Origin: Apostichopus japonicus
Lineage: Eukaryota; Echinodermata; Holothuroidea; Aspidochirotida; Stichopodidae
Assembly: GCF_037975245.1 (NCBI RefSeq)
Contig: NC_092583.1
Span: 8,827,764 to 8,891,763 of the forward strand
Length of the DNA stretch: 64,000 bases
Direction of reading: 5' to 3'
The notes under the pieces were generated by a model, which was not told the origin of the DNA, ran no database searches, and was given only the letters and a program-made list of their open reading frames with translations. Each line of letters starts with the position of its first letter. Positions within the stretch are counted from its first letter, which is position 1. Shown piece by piece: positions 24,912 through 36,479 of this stretch. The position numbers and the translations under genes were made by a program.

Positions 24912-25314
24912 GAAATATTCAGAAACACTCCCATATACGCCTGTGTTGGAAACCTTCATACCTTCAGCCCTCACAAGTATGGTTACGTCAACGATTTCCT
25001 ATATCTTAATTTTTCAGACAACCTATCCAAAACCTGGAATGTGGATTGGTCTAAATGACATCGAGCAAGAAGGTAGTTTTGTATGGTCGGATGGCACCTC
25101 GTTGAATTACAGACATTTCGACACGGATCAGGAAACGCAAGATGGTGACATTTACTTTCTTTGGGATGTGCATAACTCAAAATGGAATCCCAAGGGTAAA
25201 TGGCATAACCACCTCAACACCCCAGACTGGTACTTCCAGTTTATGTGCAAAATGTCTCAGGAAAGTGGAGAACAACTCAGAGAAGCTGAAAAATGTCTGG
25301 CCAATAAAACTTGA
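17239..25314 (+). CDS. Secreted C-type lectin-like protein, three exons, 182 residues
   Basis: Exons 17239-17348, 22056-22197 and 25018-25314 join in phase (549 nt). Residues 1-20 form a signal peptide (hydrophobic LLLIVNLLVVFC). The rest is one C-type lectin domain: CDCPTFWTPWGDNCYR at the start, WYDAKNHCRTFGG in helix 1, LVSIHSQSEQDFV in helix 2, the core motif WIGLNDIEQEGSFVWSDG and the closing FMCKM. There is no EPN or QPD motif; the usual WND is replaced by WHN, and the two inner-disulphide cysteines near the end appear absent (GDIYFLW, NTPDWYFQF). Calcium-dependent sugar binding is therefore doubtful. It is most likely an extracellular recognition protein. Intron 1 carries a nest of mobile elements and intron 2 a 1.9-kb element. 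An AATAAA lies at 25427. Confidence 0.9.
18345..19236. mobile_element. hAT-type element inserted in the Penelope-like element
   Basis: Ends CAGGGACGTAGCGAG and CGCTACGCCCCTG. A perfect 8-bp target duplication TCCGCGTG lies at 18337-18344 and 19237-19244. The 892-bp body has no recognisable transposase; the right part repeats the TTGCATCTAACG and GGGAGGGGGACACCCCCTCC blocks of its shorter relatives. It interrupts the Penelope-like coding region and is therefore younger than it. Confidence 0.93.
19425..19635 (-). mobile_element. tRNA-derived SINE inserted in the Penelope-like element
   Basis: Matches 57715-57955 in order: GCAAGCAGGAACTCGCGAA, GCAAGCTGACCGAAG, TTTAACGTCCATG and the B-box-like TCGAACCGGGGA. 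It separates two recognisable Penelope-like coding stretches, so it came in later. The target duplication is not clear. Confidence 0.7.
21034..21180. mobile_element. hAT-like fragment
   Basis: A G-rich stretch and GGAAGACACCCGTCCC block end in GTTGCGCCCCTG, which resembles the right end of the small hAT elements. No matching left end found. Confidence 0.35.
21770..22025. mobile_element. Non-autonomous hAT element, 256 bp, next to lectin exon 2
   Basis: Ends CAGTGGCGTAGGAAGG and GGTTCCTACGCCCTTG. Flanking 8-mers ATATTCGA and ATATTGGA match at seven of eight positions. The inside is the reverse complement of the element at 16252. It stops 30 bp before lectin exon 2. Confidence 0.88.
22993..24873. 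mobile_element. TIR element family copy A (1.9 kb)
   Basis: Starts CAGGCGCGTATCCAGG and ends with CCTGGAAACGCGCCTG, its inverted repeat. Copies B (37240) and C (44326) share the layout: a left GC hairpin module, an A/T-rich body, a second module near 24208, then a 150-bp pyrimidine-rich tract and a GC-rich end (CCCGGGGGGCGCGCGCCCC). No transposase is seen, so it is non-autonomous. Copies B and C show 5-bp target duplications, which would suit the hAT5 group. In A the right flank is a (TA)n tract, so its duplication is unclear. It lies in lectin intron 2. Confidence 0.85.
24873..24905. repeat. (TA)n microsatellite
   Basis: Short TA run directly after copy A of the TIR element family. Confidence 0.95.
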
Positions 25315-25426
25315 AATGACTTAAAATATTAAAGTCGTTTTCAAATTGGCTTAAGGTGGAGGGAACGCTACAGTGCATGATTTCATAATAAGTTAGACCC
25401 CTTTCTTTGTTTTTGGTGGTGGTTTC

Positions 25427-25432
25427 AATAAA
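25427..25432 (+). terminator. Likely polyadenylation signal of the lectin gene
   Basis: AATAAA 113 bp after the lectin stop codon, the first canonical signal downstream. Confidence 0.55.
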
Positions 25433-25655
25433 TGAGCAGATCTGATATCGTTTTACTGCTGCCAAGACTTACAAAAGCAAGGTTTGTTTTTGCAAGGAAT
25501 TGTAAAATTTTCTATAGATAAGAACTCTGAATGCAAATTTGATTGGGCAGCAGAACGGTATCTTAGAGGGTCGTACTACAGCGTATGACGACTTTAACTA
25601 TGATACCATTTATGCAGTGATTATAACTTCACTTGTTACCTTGATGAACATGTAG

Positions 25656-25994
25656 CAGGGACGTAGCCAGGGGAGGGGGACAATGGGAGCGATCGCACCC
25701 CATTGAGTACCCCGATAAATAAAGTTTAACTAGAAGCAGGAACTATCATTAAAGTCCTCTTTTCAGGTTGAAGGAAGCTAAGCGATCCTTCTCAATCTTT
25801 CCCCTGAAAGTTCGTCTGCTACCTATTAATACAATACTCTTATTATTGTTTATTTCCAGCAACGTTGAGGGCATTTTGGGTAAATACTGTCTTTGTACAT
25901 CATGGCGCTCTTTTAACTGTAATAATGCCCCCTTTGTGAGAAGTGCCCCTTTTAAAATTCTGCTCCCCCTTTCAAATTTCTGGCTACGTCCCTG
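25656..25994. mobile_element. Non-autonomous hAT element, 339 bp
   Basis: Ends CAGGGACGTAGCCAGG and CTGGCTACGTCCCTG. Flanking 8-mers ACATGTAG (25648) and ACATGAAG (25995) match at seven of eight positions. Its G runs and CCCCCTTT blocks resemble the other small hAT elements. Just downstream of the lectin gene. Confidence 0.9.
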
Positions 25995-26002
25995 ACATGA
26001 AG

Positions 26003-26865
26003 TAACCGCCACCCCCCCCCCCTTCTACGTCCACCCGAACTCACCCCTTAAAAGAAGCAAAGGAACAACACTGAGGAACGCAACTCTAACATTAAGCCTT
26101 TACATCAGGTGGCCTAAATATACTAAACTTTTCAATAATGAAACGAGTTATTAATCGGGGTATTACTGGGGCGGGCGGGGCGCGAGGAACACTTCCCAAG
26201 ATCTCTTAGCCACAAAGATAGTTCAGTCAAATTTAATTCTTGAGTTTTTTTTAAAGGCAACTTTACGATTAAACAATGGAGCGGGGTAAAAAAGGACCAC
26301 ATTGTAATGTATTCATTAATCTTCGTTATGAAATCGTTTATGATTTGGGAGAAAATTCATAGAGACAAGTGAATATATAAACCATTCTATTGTAAACGTA
26401 ACTTAATATATAAACCATACTATTGCAAACGTAACTTTTGTAATTGTCTTAGTTTGTGTGTTTTTTCTTGGGTGGGGAAGGGTGGGGTAGAGGATGGGTA
26501 GCATGGGGTTTGATATGGATTTGGGGAAGGGAGGGGGGGGGGGCGATTTTGGGAGGGGACGAGAAGGTGCATGAATGCATAACGTCGGTTCTCAGAGTTA
26601 CAAATTGCAAGTAGATCTTCCCTAATTCGCTCATCAGACTAGTAGTTTACCATGCAGGAGCTATACGAGATTGTATACAACTGTTACGTAATGTAGTAAT
26701 ACACGACGCGCTGTTGCAAGACATTGATTGCATCAATCTATTACATTCACCATATCCATGTACTGCTTGCTCTGTTTGATCATAGTGACGACCTGTTACA
26801 GTATCGACGACCGGACAAAAATCACTTTACGATACATATCGATATACGATATATATATATATATA
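26003..26865. other. Intergenic, no gene seen
   Basis: AT-rich with a G-rich patch near 26470-26570. No exon, RNA gene or bordered element recognised. Confidence 0.5.
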
Positions 26866-26872
26866 TACATAT

Positions 26873-27043
26873 ATATATGTTGATACTAGATGAGACTAGT
26901 GGAACACTAGTAGTTGTAACTCGGAGTTTCACGCTTTATAGCGATCTTCAGAGAACCAGTTGTCTGAAGATCGCTATAAAGCGTGAAACTCCGAGTTACA
27001 ACTACTAGTGTTCCACTAGTCTCATCTAGTATCAACATATATT
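26873..27043. mobile_element. Foldback element with about 80-bp perfect arms
   Basis: The left arm (to 26952) and right arm (from 26963) are reverse complements around a 10-bp loop GAACCAGTTG. The arms include GATACTAGATGAGACTAGTG and TCGCTATAAAGCGTGAAACT. The near-perfect match implies a recent origin or ongoing arm correction. (TA)n runs lie on both sides. Confidence 0.8.
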
Positions 27044-27100
27044 CCGCTCTGTCCAATGGACATAGAGCACTCTGCGCCAAGATAGACGCCAACCTACTCT

Positions 27101-27102
<2 letters not shown>

Positions 27103-27155
<53 letters not shown>
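27103..27155. repeat. (TA)n microsatellite
   Basis: Continuous TA run of about 50 bp. Confidence 0.95.
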
Positions 27156-27156
<1 letters not shown>

Positions 27157-28163
27157 ATATAAGTACATGATCTTTGTAGTATATATTGTCCATAAAGTTA
27201 AAGTGTAGCATATATGTTATCACTTTAACCGCCGGGCTTCCTATACTGAAGGAAAGTCTTGGAATGCGGTAGTCGAGTGACGTAGTAATATCTAAATATT
27301 GATCTATCATCAATTTTAATTTTCAAAACGAATAATAAAAAAAAATAAAAAAACGATCTCAAGGCTCATTCAAGGCCTCGTCCGTATCAAACAACTTGGC
27401 ATATTTACTGTATATGGCATACTAGAATCCGCGTCTCTGGAGTAAAAGTTACATTTCAGAACAGTTTCAATTTGAAGTCGAGAATAATTAAACACTCCTC
27501 AGACCCCTCGCTTCACTTTTTGTCTGTTTAAGATGTATAGGAGTCATCAGATACTTGACTTCTCACTGAAAGTGAAGCATTACTGTATTTTTTTTTGCCG
27601 TATTAGGAATATTTTTATTAGGTGGATAGTAAGGCTGCATATAAATTGGGATATTCCCGTCTGATTCTCCAATGGTTCTTTCTACATCCCTTATATCTCC
27701 TTAGAAACATTATTTCCTGTCTTTAAATCATAATGAACATCAAAATCTTGCTTGAGTTCTTGTTTAATCCAACTGTTACGGTTCCTTATCTATATTACGA
27801 AGACAAAAACTAAGTGCCATCGTAGAAATACGGCAAAGCAGCTTCACGAAACGAACGGCCAGATCAAACGAATACGCGTGCGTATAAGTGCAAGTTGGCT
27901 CCATCATTAAGTGTTTACGAACGCGATGCAAGAAATAAAACTTGCGTACACAGACGCGCGCGTGTACTCGCTTCACTTTGTTGTGTGTAAGACGTAAGAG
28001 TTATCAATCTAGCGCTTTTGGCGTTACGCAAATTCTTTGGGTTGTACATGATACCGTCGCTCCATCCCAACCACTGATTAGGCTTTGCTACTTAAGGCAT
28101 GTTATATGATGCCTTTAGTGCGTTCGAGCGCGCAAAAGTCAACGCTTTCTTCACGCAGGTTTA

Positions 28164-28326
28164 CTGACGTCACATAGGCATAAACTAAGAGTATTGTATT
28201 CCTTGACAACGGTATCCTTCAGTTCAATTTGCCTAGCATCACGAACACATAGTACTTGCTTTACCTAGCGAATACAGCGATTTATTTCCAGAAACTGGAA
28301 CCCACTGCTTCAAATTCATATTTCTG
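28164..28326 (+). promoter_or_regulatory. Putative promoter and non-coding first exon of the kinase gene
   Basis: Contains a perfect CRE palindrome TGACGTCA at 28165-28172. The segment to 28298 recurs at 43178-43312 upstream of the decayed kinase copy; conserved stretches include CTAGCATCACG, ACTTGCTTTA and GCGATTTATTTCCAGAAACT. TTTCTG followed by GTGAGT at 28327 looks like a donor that could join the coding exon at 29582. The transcription start is not determined. Confidence 0.5.
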
Positions 28327-28499
28327 GTGAGTATACGTTCTCTTTAAATCAGTTTGATTAGCGTTTGCTTACAGAAAGTAATAATATTTACTGTATTTGC
28401 CAAGCATTGCTGCATTACGTGCAGCTATAGTTTGGTGTAATGAATTCCCTATAGTTATAATTCTGAGCTTGCTATTCATTAAATTTGATATGGACACCC

Positions 28500-28640
28500 A
28501 GCGGCGTAGCTAGACTTCATTCTTTCGGGTGTGGGGAGGGGGGGGGGGCTAAAACATTTCCAGGGGCAGGCAGAACCTAATTCCTGGGAAAATATTTTAT
28601 AAATAGTTTAGGGGGGGGCGGGGTTTTCATCCCCACCCCC
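28500..28640. mobile_element. hAT-like fragment in kinase intron 1
   Basis: CAGCGGCGTAGCTAG followed by a G run resembles the left end of the small hAT elements; no matching right end was found. Confidence 0.35.
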
Positions 28641-29590
28641 TTGTGAATGGGTAAATGATATGAAACCAACTATATAAACGTCAGCACTTCGGGATAATGA
28701 GTTCATTGTTTCTTGAAGATGGTACTATATAGTCACCTGGTCGACGGTATATGCGGTATATTTCAATTCATTAATAAAACCATACATAGAAAATAGACAT
28801 TTAGCCCTATGTCATAATTATATCATTGCAATATTTAATGATACAATTATTTAAACAGTCCTTAGAAATCGTTAGTTTTATTACATTAATCTCCCTTCGA
28901 ATAACATTATGCAGTTACAAATACTAGTATATCTAAAGAAAATATGCTGTAATAATTCAATGGCAAGTTTACCCACACTACATCCTAGCCAAGTTAAGCT
29001 TATCCTAGCCTACATAGGTATACGCTTAGAAGGCCTATAGGCCTACATCATGCAGCTCGAGGGTAGCGTAACATAGCCTTGCATAGAAAAGCCACCAATC
29101 CAGACAAGTTTAACCTCTAGTTGTCGCATAACCATGTATTACCTACAAGTCGGTCTAACATAGCACAGAATAGTATAGCATATCATAGCATCGTAATTTC
29201 AGTTCAGCTATATTAAACCGAACCTAGCATAGCATAACAGCTAACAATATGTTTACTTTGCATAACCTAACAACAACTTCGTCATTACTGGCCTTGTCTT
29301 TCCCGAGGTCTTGACTAGCTATCGCATATCGAAGAAAATGTAAGACTCAAATAGCCATCCTCATGACGTAAGGACTAAGATGTGGGATGTCCTCCATTCA
29401 ACGCCTCCAATGCGACCCCTCACGAAATCAGTCTTCTGTTGCAAAGCAACAACCCATACTTTGTTTAGATTTTTGGTTCTCATGAAATACATACATGAAA
29501 CACTCGCAATGTATATACAAGCTATCTATATATTTATATAACACAATTTTATGTTTGTAAACTGTTTTTTTTAAATTTCAGTTGGTAACA

Positions 29591-32500
29591 ATGTTATCCA
29601 GACATATGAACGAATTCCAACACCAGCAAACCCAACCGGCTCTTCATAGGTAAATGGAGTTAATTTATGTATATTTAGCATTAATGGTATGCGCATGAGA
29701 ACATTGTTTACTGTATCTAATTTTGATTTTTTATTGTATATTACATCGACTGTTTACTGTGTATTTTATCAAATGTTGACTGTATATTATACTGATTGTT
29801 TTCTATATATTATCTCATTTGTTTCATATATATTATACTGATTGTTTACTGTATATTATACGGGTTGATTACTATGCATTACACCGACTGTTTAATTAAT
29901 ATTACATTGATTGCTGTACATTATATTCATTGTTTACTGTATATTAGATTAAAGTCTGTATGAAAATTGGCTGTGGAATGGAATATCCTTTTTTGATGAG
30001 TAACTCGTCCAGCCAATTTATTGCATTTCCATAAGCATATGCGAAATTCACATACGTTAAAATATTCGGTTCTTGAATAATTATTTATCCGTTACCCGTT
30101 CATTGCAAGAAATACATTGTAGTGGTATTGAGGAGCCTTGTGTAGTTACCTAAGTAAACTTAATGGGAATTGGTAGATGTTTATATACATAACGTTAGCA
30201 ATGGAACGCATTCCAGTGTGGTGTAAGAAATGACATACTAGGCTACTCTAATGATCAGTATCCTTATGGAATTATTTCCCGCTGGTTGCACCTTTGACCC
30301 TGCGTGTGGGCAGGATGACAATTTAACATCGGTGACTCCGAGCAAAAAGTCACAAAACATACTCAACACGTGACATGGAGCTGTACCCCCCCCCCCAAAT
30401 AAACAACACACATATAATATATGTATATTTAAATAAAAAGAATGTGATTTTATCAAAACGAAAAAAGAAGTTGCTGATAGTTTCTACATTTTGACATGGT
30501 TAATTAAGACGATTCTATTTCATTTTATAGACGCTCGGTTTGGAAGAAGGTCGTTTCGACCTTGAGCTGTTGTGGCTATTCTCGATCTAATACTTACGAA
30601 GTTCCGGACCAGTATGAACCAAGACCTTCATCAGTTTCCATAACTTCATCTCATGGATCGAGAAACAACTCACAGCAGAGAGTTGGTCATGTGACCGACA
30701 GGCAAGGGAAAAGATCCTCACCCTTGACGACGGAAAGCTTTCAACCTAATTGCGGCATTACCAAACCAAAGTCGCCGCTAAACGCAACACCAAAGGTCCA
30801 ACGGAAGGTAAAACCATCTTCCATCTCAAGAAAGCGTCAGACCTCTCCAAAGAACAGAGAGGTCACTCTAATCCAGCTCACCAACCCCCTGGTAAATAAA
30901 GGGCGCCCTCGTCTCACCAACCAACCAGAGACGACCACACTACGATGCCAGTCACGTGGTATCAATCTGAAAGATGTTTCGACCATCATCAAATATGCAA
31001 AGTCGATCAGCTTTCATACTTTACAGTCTCTTTCACCAGACGGTCAAGAATCCTTGAATGAAACAATTAAACGGCAGAAATCCTTCATCAAGTCTTTTGT
31101 AAAGTGTCAAGCAAAGACTCCATGCCACGCCGTCGGGCTTGACCAGGAGTTTGATCAACGCCATTTACAAATACTGCCCTCTTTATGCCGTCAGGCAGTT
31201 CGATCACCGGTAGTACCTCAGGCGTTAGCTCTCCAGCCTCAATCATCCTGTTTAAGACTTCAAGATCAGGAAAACAATGTAAACTTCAATTGTTCAAAAG
31301 ATGTGACCCTAGCACACGCTACCGCCTTACCAAAACCTTGTGACGTCAGCCATATTCCACCAGCAATTGACCTAGTCAATGTACGCAACGCACAGAATAA
31401 CGGGAGCATCAATCACATCATCCAAACACCCATTAAACCACATTCATCAACCAGAGCCAGAAGCCATAGTGAGCAACCTTTGAAGCTAACACCTCTTCAT
31501 GCACCGAGAGAGTTAGTCCCAGGCCAAGAGTCAAAGCTAGCGATCAACAAACAAGATGGCGATGCCTCACGAGTGGATGGGTTGGTAGCAAGCTCAAGGA
31601 GCGAAGTGGAACTAGACGGGTATGCAGCCAAAACACATAAAGTCCTGATACGAAATGTCAACATTGCGCGATATCCACCAGTATCAAGAAATGAGTTACC
31701 CTCGGAGAAAGCGCCTTTGATACATCCAAATGTCAACTGGGCACAGCCACGAAAGGTATTCAGGCTCACAGATAGTAATTGTAGAAATTTCGATGAATTA
31801 TGTTGCAAAAAAAAAAGAAAGAAATCCAGGAACAAGAGGAAAAACAAACGATAAGAAATGAAACAAAAGACATAATGACTTTCAGACGTGGATTTCGTCG
31901 ATTATTTTTCACATCGAATGAAAATTGGTTAAAAATTTACATTGTAACACCAATAGATTACACTAAACAATTGCAAATGTTTAAAAAGAACAGTAGTCCG
32001 TATTAGCTTCATGATTTGTCCATTAAATTTATTTTAATTCAACCCATTTCATAATAGTAGCATTACGTTAGTTCACAATTTGAGTCTTCCATTTTTATTA
32101 TCGGTCATCTGTAATTATCTGTCGATCTTTTAATTATATCTGGACAACTTGTTTGTCGATTACTCTTCCAGGTTGCTATTACCAAACCTGTCACATTTAA
32201 CACCGATACAACGGCTGAACCAATTGAGGCAACGGCTGAACCAGTCGCGGCAACGACTGAACCAGATGAGGGAACGGCTGAACCAGACGAGGCAACGGCT
32301 AAATCAGTCGAGGCAACGGCTGAACCAGTCAAACCAACGACTGAACAAGTCATAGCAACGGCTGAAGAAGTCAAAGCAACGGCTGAACTACTCAAAGCAA
32401 CGGCTGAACAACTTGTTTGTCGATCATGGCTGCAGTTTGCTATTACCAAACCTGCACAAATTAAGACCGAAACAACGACTGAACCAGTTAAGGCAACGGT

Positions 32501-35108
32501 GGCTAAACCAATCAAAGCAACGGCTGAAGAAGTCAAAGCAACGGCTGAACTACTCAAAGCAACGGCTGAACAACTTGTTTGTCGATCATGCCTGCAGTTT
32601 GCTATTACCAAACCTGCACAAATTAAGACCGAAACAACGACTGAACCAGTTAAGGCAACGGTGGCTAAACCAATCAAAGCAACGGCTGAACCAGCCATAG
32701 CAACGGCCGAACCAGTCGAGGCAACGGCTGATCCAGTCGAGGCAACGGCTGAAGTAGTCAAAGCAATCGCTGAACCTTTCAAGGCGAAGGCTGAACCAGT
32801 CAACGAAACGGCTGAACCAGTCAAAGCAATGGCTGAACCAGTCAAAGAAACTGTCAAGCCAATCAAAGCAACGGCTGAACAAGTAAATGCAAAGTCTAAA
32901 CCAGTCCAAGCAATGACTGAACTAGTTTTGATCAAGCATACGCTAACTCCAGACAAGAATGTTGTTGTGAGGTGAGCAAAATGTTCTGAAAAATCTAGCT
33001 AAATGTTTGTAAGGATTTTCAAAATCTTTGTTGCGTGTTACTTGCCAAGTCAGCATTAACTTTCTCCGTTGTCTTAGTAAGGGTGTGTGTGGGGGGGGGG
33101 GAGGGGTTGGGGGTCTACAATAATGACAAACAATTAGAAAGCAATAAATAATGTTTTGCTTTACTTTATTTCACTCATCTCATTTTTTTCTGATTCTATT
33201 TCATATGGTATACTTGATCTTGATGAGAAAGTATAACTCCTTCATAAACGTTGCATATAACAGCTTCTAATAATCTATTTTCATTCATTAGGAAAACAAC
33301 AGCAGCAAAGCTACAACATTTATTTCCAGAATGTGAGTTGCTATTGCAAAGTGATCTTCAGCATGTTTTACATCCAACCACAAACAACCCGATAACCCTT
33401 GGCAAAGGAGCGTTTGGAGTAGTAAGACTAATGAAAAACATCAAAACTGGAAGGCTTTGTGCTGTGAAAACCTTTCAAAATCATCTTATGAATGCGAAAA
33501 TATTCAAGGTTAGCAAAGCGAAAAAATTTAGTTTACCAAACTTGATCTCATACGGTACGTCAGAGTTTTGTGGCGTGTTTTCTCTGACATCACGATTATG
33601 ACTTCAGTTTACGGCTTCATGGCTTTATTAATTAATTAATTTATTTTGTATATCAAATTGACAAAATATTATGGCATCGAAACTATCATGTCTTTGGTAA
33701 CCAAGAAGGTGTAGGAAATCTTATCTTTGTAATAATTTTTCGTTATTACATATATAATCTGAAATGATATATACTGCAAACGAATATCAAGAAAATAACT
33801 CATTTAAAAAAAAATAGAAATAGAAATAAGTTATTAAATAGATCATTAAACATTCAGTTTAAATGTGATGTGTCTGTTAATACTTGTAACAAAGATAATT
33901 TATAACAATAATTTTTGAAATGAATAAGATTGCGATCTCGGTAGTTTTAGTTTTCAAAATAAACCATACAATTACCCCCTTTTCATAAGGGCCCACATTT
34001 TAATGTAAATGTAATGTAAATTAAAATCTTATATAGCGCACTACGCGCGATGCATCTGTGCGCTTTACAAACTATCTAGAAAATACAATGCCATAAAACA
34101 TTAAATAGAAAAAACAGTAAATACATATACCATCTACAGAAATATACAGGAATATGAGATAAAACTATTAAAAGTACTGGTGTAGCGTAAAGCAATAAAA
34201 CAGAAGATAAATTTTACTTTCTGAATCTTCAATTCTCGTCATCTGCTGCAGGAAAGCTTCATCAGAAACCCTAAATTTATTTAAAAGGATATTTTTCTTG
34301 TGCGTTCCTTATAGATCCTTACAAAGTTCGAATTCCAGTTTAGTAAAAAGGGAAAGAAATATGAAACGAATATCAAAGATTTGTTTTTTGTCCGTATCTT
34401 CATCTTTTCTTTACTAACTGTGTAATAATTCTTCATCATTAACTTATTCTCTTTTCCTTTTGACAGGACGCAAAGGTGGAGGTTCAGATGTTAACTAAAC
34501 TACGCGGTTTAAAGTGCGTCCCAGAACTGTTCGGTATTGTACCAGCAGAGGGGAACACCGGGGTTCCTTCTGTCGTTCAAGAATTTATCGGTGACCAAGA
34601 CACTCTCATGACATGTACTATTAAAACCGCTATTCGCAAGAAGATCTTTTCTGCTGATATTATCGTTCGTGTTGCTCTGAGCATCGTTAAAGCCCTCATT
34701 GATGTTCAATCACGAGGAATCTGTCACTGTGACCTTAAACCTGACAATATAATGCTGATGCCTGAGCTTCAAGGAGGGCAAGATCCTTATATCAAAGTCA
34801 TCGATTTTGGAAGAGCAGTAAGCACGGCTAATAAGCCAAAATACGAACATCTCACACCAGAGAGGCAAGGTGAGGTCCTCCAAAGGTCCGCCCACATCGC
34901 CCCGGAAGTAGTCCTAGGGTTATTGCCATACAGTGAAAATTCAGAAATGTATTCATTAGGTAAGATCTTCATTAGAATGGCCGGAGACCGATCTAAATAT
35001 TTGAAAAAGATTGGCAAAATGTGCATGCATGACGATTTTCGTCAGAGACCAACGATGAAGAAACTCAAGGAGGAACTGACGTCATATATAGGGAGGAAGC
35101 AATGCTAG
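29591..35108 (+). CDS. Serine/threonine-type protein kinase with long repeat-bearing N-terminus
   Basis: Coding exons 29591-29649 (within exon 29582-29649), 30531-31755, 32172-32971, 33292-33508 and 34467-35108 join in phase to exactly 981 codons. The start ATG gives MLSRHMNEFQHQQTQ. Residues to about 427 are basic, Ser/Pro-rich and probably disordered. Exon 32172 encodes about 265 residues of a seven-residue KATAEPV-type repeat. The C-terminal kinase domain has all key motifs: glycine loop GKGAFGVVRL, lysine in LCAVKTF, helix-C Glu in DAKVEVQML, catalytic loop HCDLKPDN (HCD instead of HRD), IDFGRA and IAPEV, so it should be active. I do not recognise the subfamily. The stop is followed by AATAAA at 35159. 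A second, dead copy lies at 43.6-48.2 kb. Confidence 0.85.
32190..32910 (+). repeat. 21-bp coding minisatellite in kinase exon
   Basis: About 33 units related to GCAACGGCTGAACCAGTCAAA, each encoding A-T-A-E-P-V-K or a variant. Within it a 162-bp in-frame block is duplicated (landmark CAACTTGTTTGTCG at 32409 and 32571). The landmark also occurs in the intron just before the exon (32148), showing that intron-exon border sequence was copied into the exon. Confidence 0.88.
34010..34110. mobile_element. SINE-like remnant in the last kinase intron
   Basis: TATAGCGCACTACGCGCGATGC and TGTGCGCTTTACAAA resemble the 3' part of SINEs common in deuterostome genomes. Only a fragment, so the call is weak. 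Confidence 0.3.
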
Positions 35109-35158
35109 ACAATGACGTCACATGGATGGCATCCGGCCGAGAAACTATATGAAAACTA

Positions 35159-35164
35159 AATAAA
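35159..35164 (+). terminator. Likely polyadenylation signal of the kinase gene
   Basis: AATAAA 51 bp after the kinase stop codon. Confidence 0.55.
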
Positions 35165-35169
35165 CAATG

Positions 35170-36170
35170 ATTATCGTTTAGAGGATTTTGCCTTGTGACG
35201 TAATGTTTCACAGAGTTCCGCCGTGTGAAATCAACTTTTACAAAAAACATTTTTCGAGTAACGCTGAGATATGATATAGCGCCCTCGATTAGTTCCAGCA
35301 ACCTCGAGAAAAAACGCGACACGTGAGGGATTCTTTGGAGTCCATTTACGTCAACGTCCATATTTTTTAGTTAATGTCCTGTCAATTGTGTTCTTCAAAG
35401 TGCTCATTTTTTGTACTATATTAACGAATGGATCTATACGCTGAGCAATATTTCTCTTTCAAATAAAAACCTTTTCAAACATAACTCAGTTACGTTACAA
35501 CATGAAACGAAAACAATGAAAAATAAAGCAATGTTTAACAATGACTAAAGAAACTATAAACTGAAATAAATTTATATAATTAAGAATAAATTGATGATCT
35601 TTCATTTATTGTATTGTAAATATTAAGCCATAACTACAATTTGACCGCAATCATAGCTCCGTTATCTTCAACGACCCCCCCCCCCCCATCTCACCCTTGC
35701 CCCACATGGACACTACCATTGGCTAGTGTGCTGCTAAAATACGAACTCACATATGGGTTTGACACGGTGACCGCATCGAATGAAAATAGAATAGCAATGA
35801 TGTGCGGCTAGCAATGCTGGAGAAGGGTTGGCCTTAGGTTTATTTTGCGTACTAAACTGTATTGTTACAAAAATTATTACTAGTTTTCTCGTGTAACCCT
35901 TTTTTTATAAAAATAAAAAAACTTTCCGACTTCGGCGTAGCTTTACAATACTTTGCAGTAAACAGAATTGCCAAATTACTGCCAAAAATGCCAGAATGTG
36001 AAAAGACAAACATACGACCTGTTTTTCATTGTGCACTATACTATAGAGGGGATTTTTTAGTGACGGAGATTTGACGGCTTAATACAAAAATGAGTAGAAA
36101 ACTATCTGCAATTTTAGGTCAAACCGACATTCCCCTACCATTCTGTGCCGCGAAGATATGAACAAAATTT
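35170..36170. other. Intergenic, no gene seen
   Basis: AT-rich sequence between the kinase gene and an old repeat. A C run occurs near 35675. No exon or bordered element recognised. Confidence 0.5.
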
Positions 36171-36179
36171 AAAAAAATG

Positions 36180-36470
36180 ATTTTGGTGATATTTTTGAAA
36201 ATGCATCTGGCAACTACAGAATGAATGATGTCATCAAGGCAATTCAAACTTAACAAATTTCGTTTGTTTTTTCTTTACAATATTTCGACCATTAATCCAC
36301 AGAGGAAGATAATAAAAACTACAAAAGAGATGCATTTTGATGGCAGTTCAAACACAAATAATATTGGCAGCTCAAGTAAACATTCCAAATGTATCGGGTT
36401 TAAAGTATAAACCAAGATGATGATTATAATAGCCTAAGTTAAGATTTGAAGAGCATCTGCCATAATGACA
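36180..36470. repeat. Dispersed repeat, copy 2
   Basis: Diverged relative of 10670-10975, with the same blocks in the same order (TTGGTGATA, GATGTCATC, ATCCACAGA, ATATTGGCAGCT, ATAGCCTAAGT). Confidence 0.5.
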
Positions 36471-36479
36471 TCACAGACC

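Noticed and set aside
24592-25009. Phe/Ser/Leu-rich frame joined to lectin exon 3
   Set aside because: It translates the pyrimidine tract and TA run of a mobile element upstream of the lectin acceptor at 25018.
32105-32956. Minus-strand 283-codon frame opposite the kinase repeat exon
   Set aside because: Antisense shadow of a 21-bp coding repeat. The plus strand has matching splice sites and phase.
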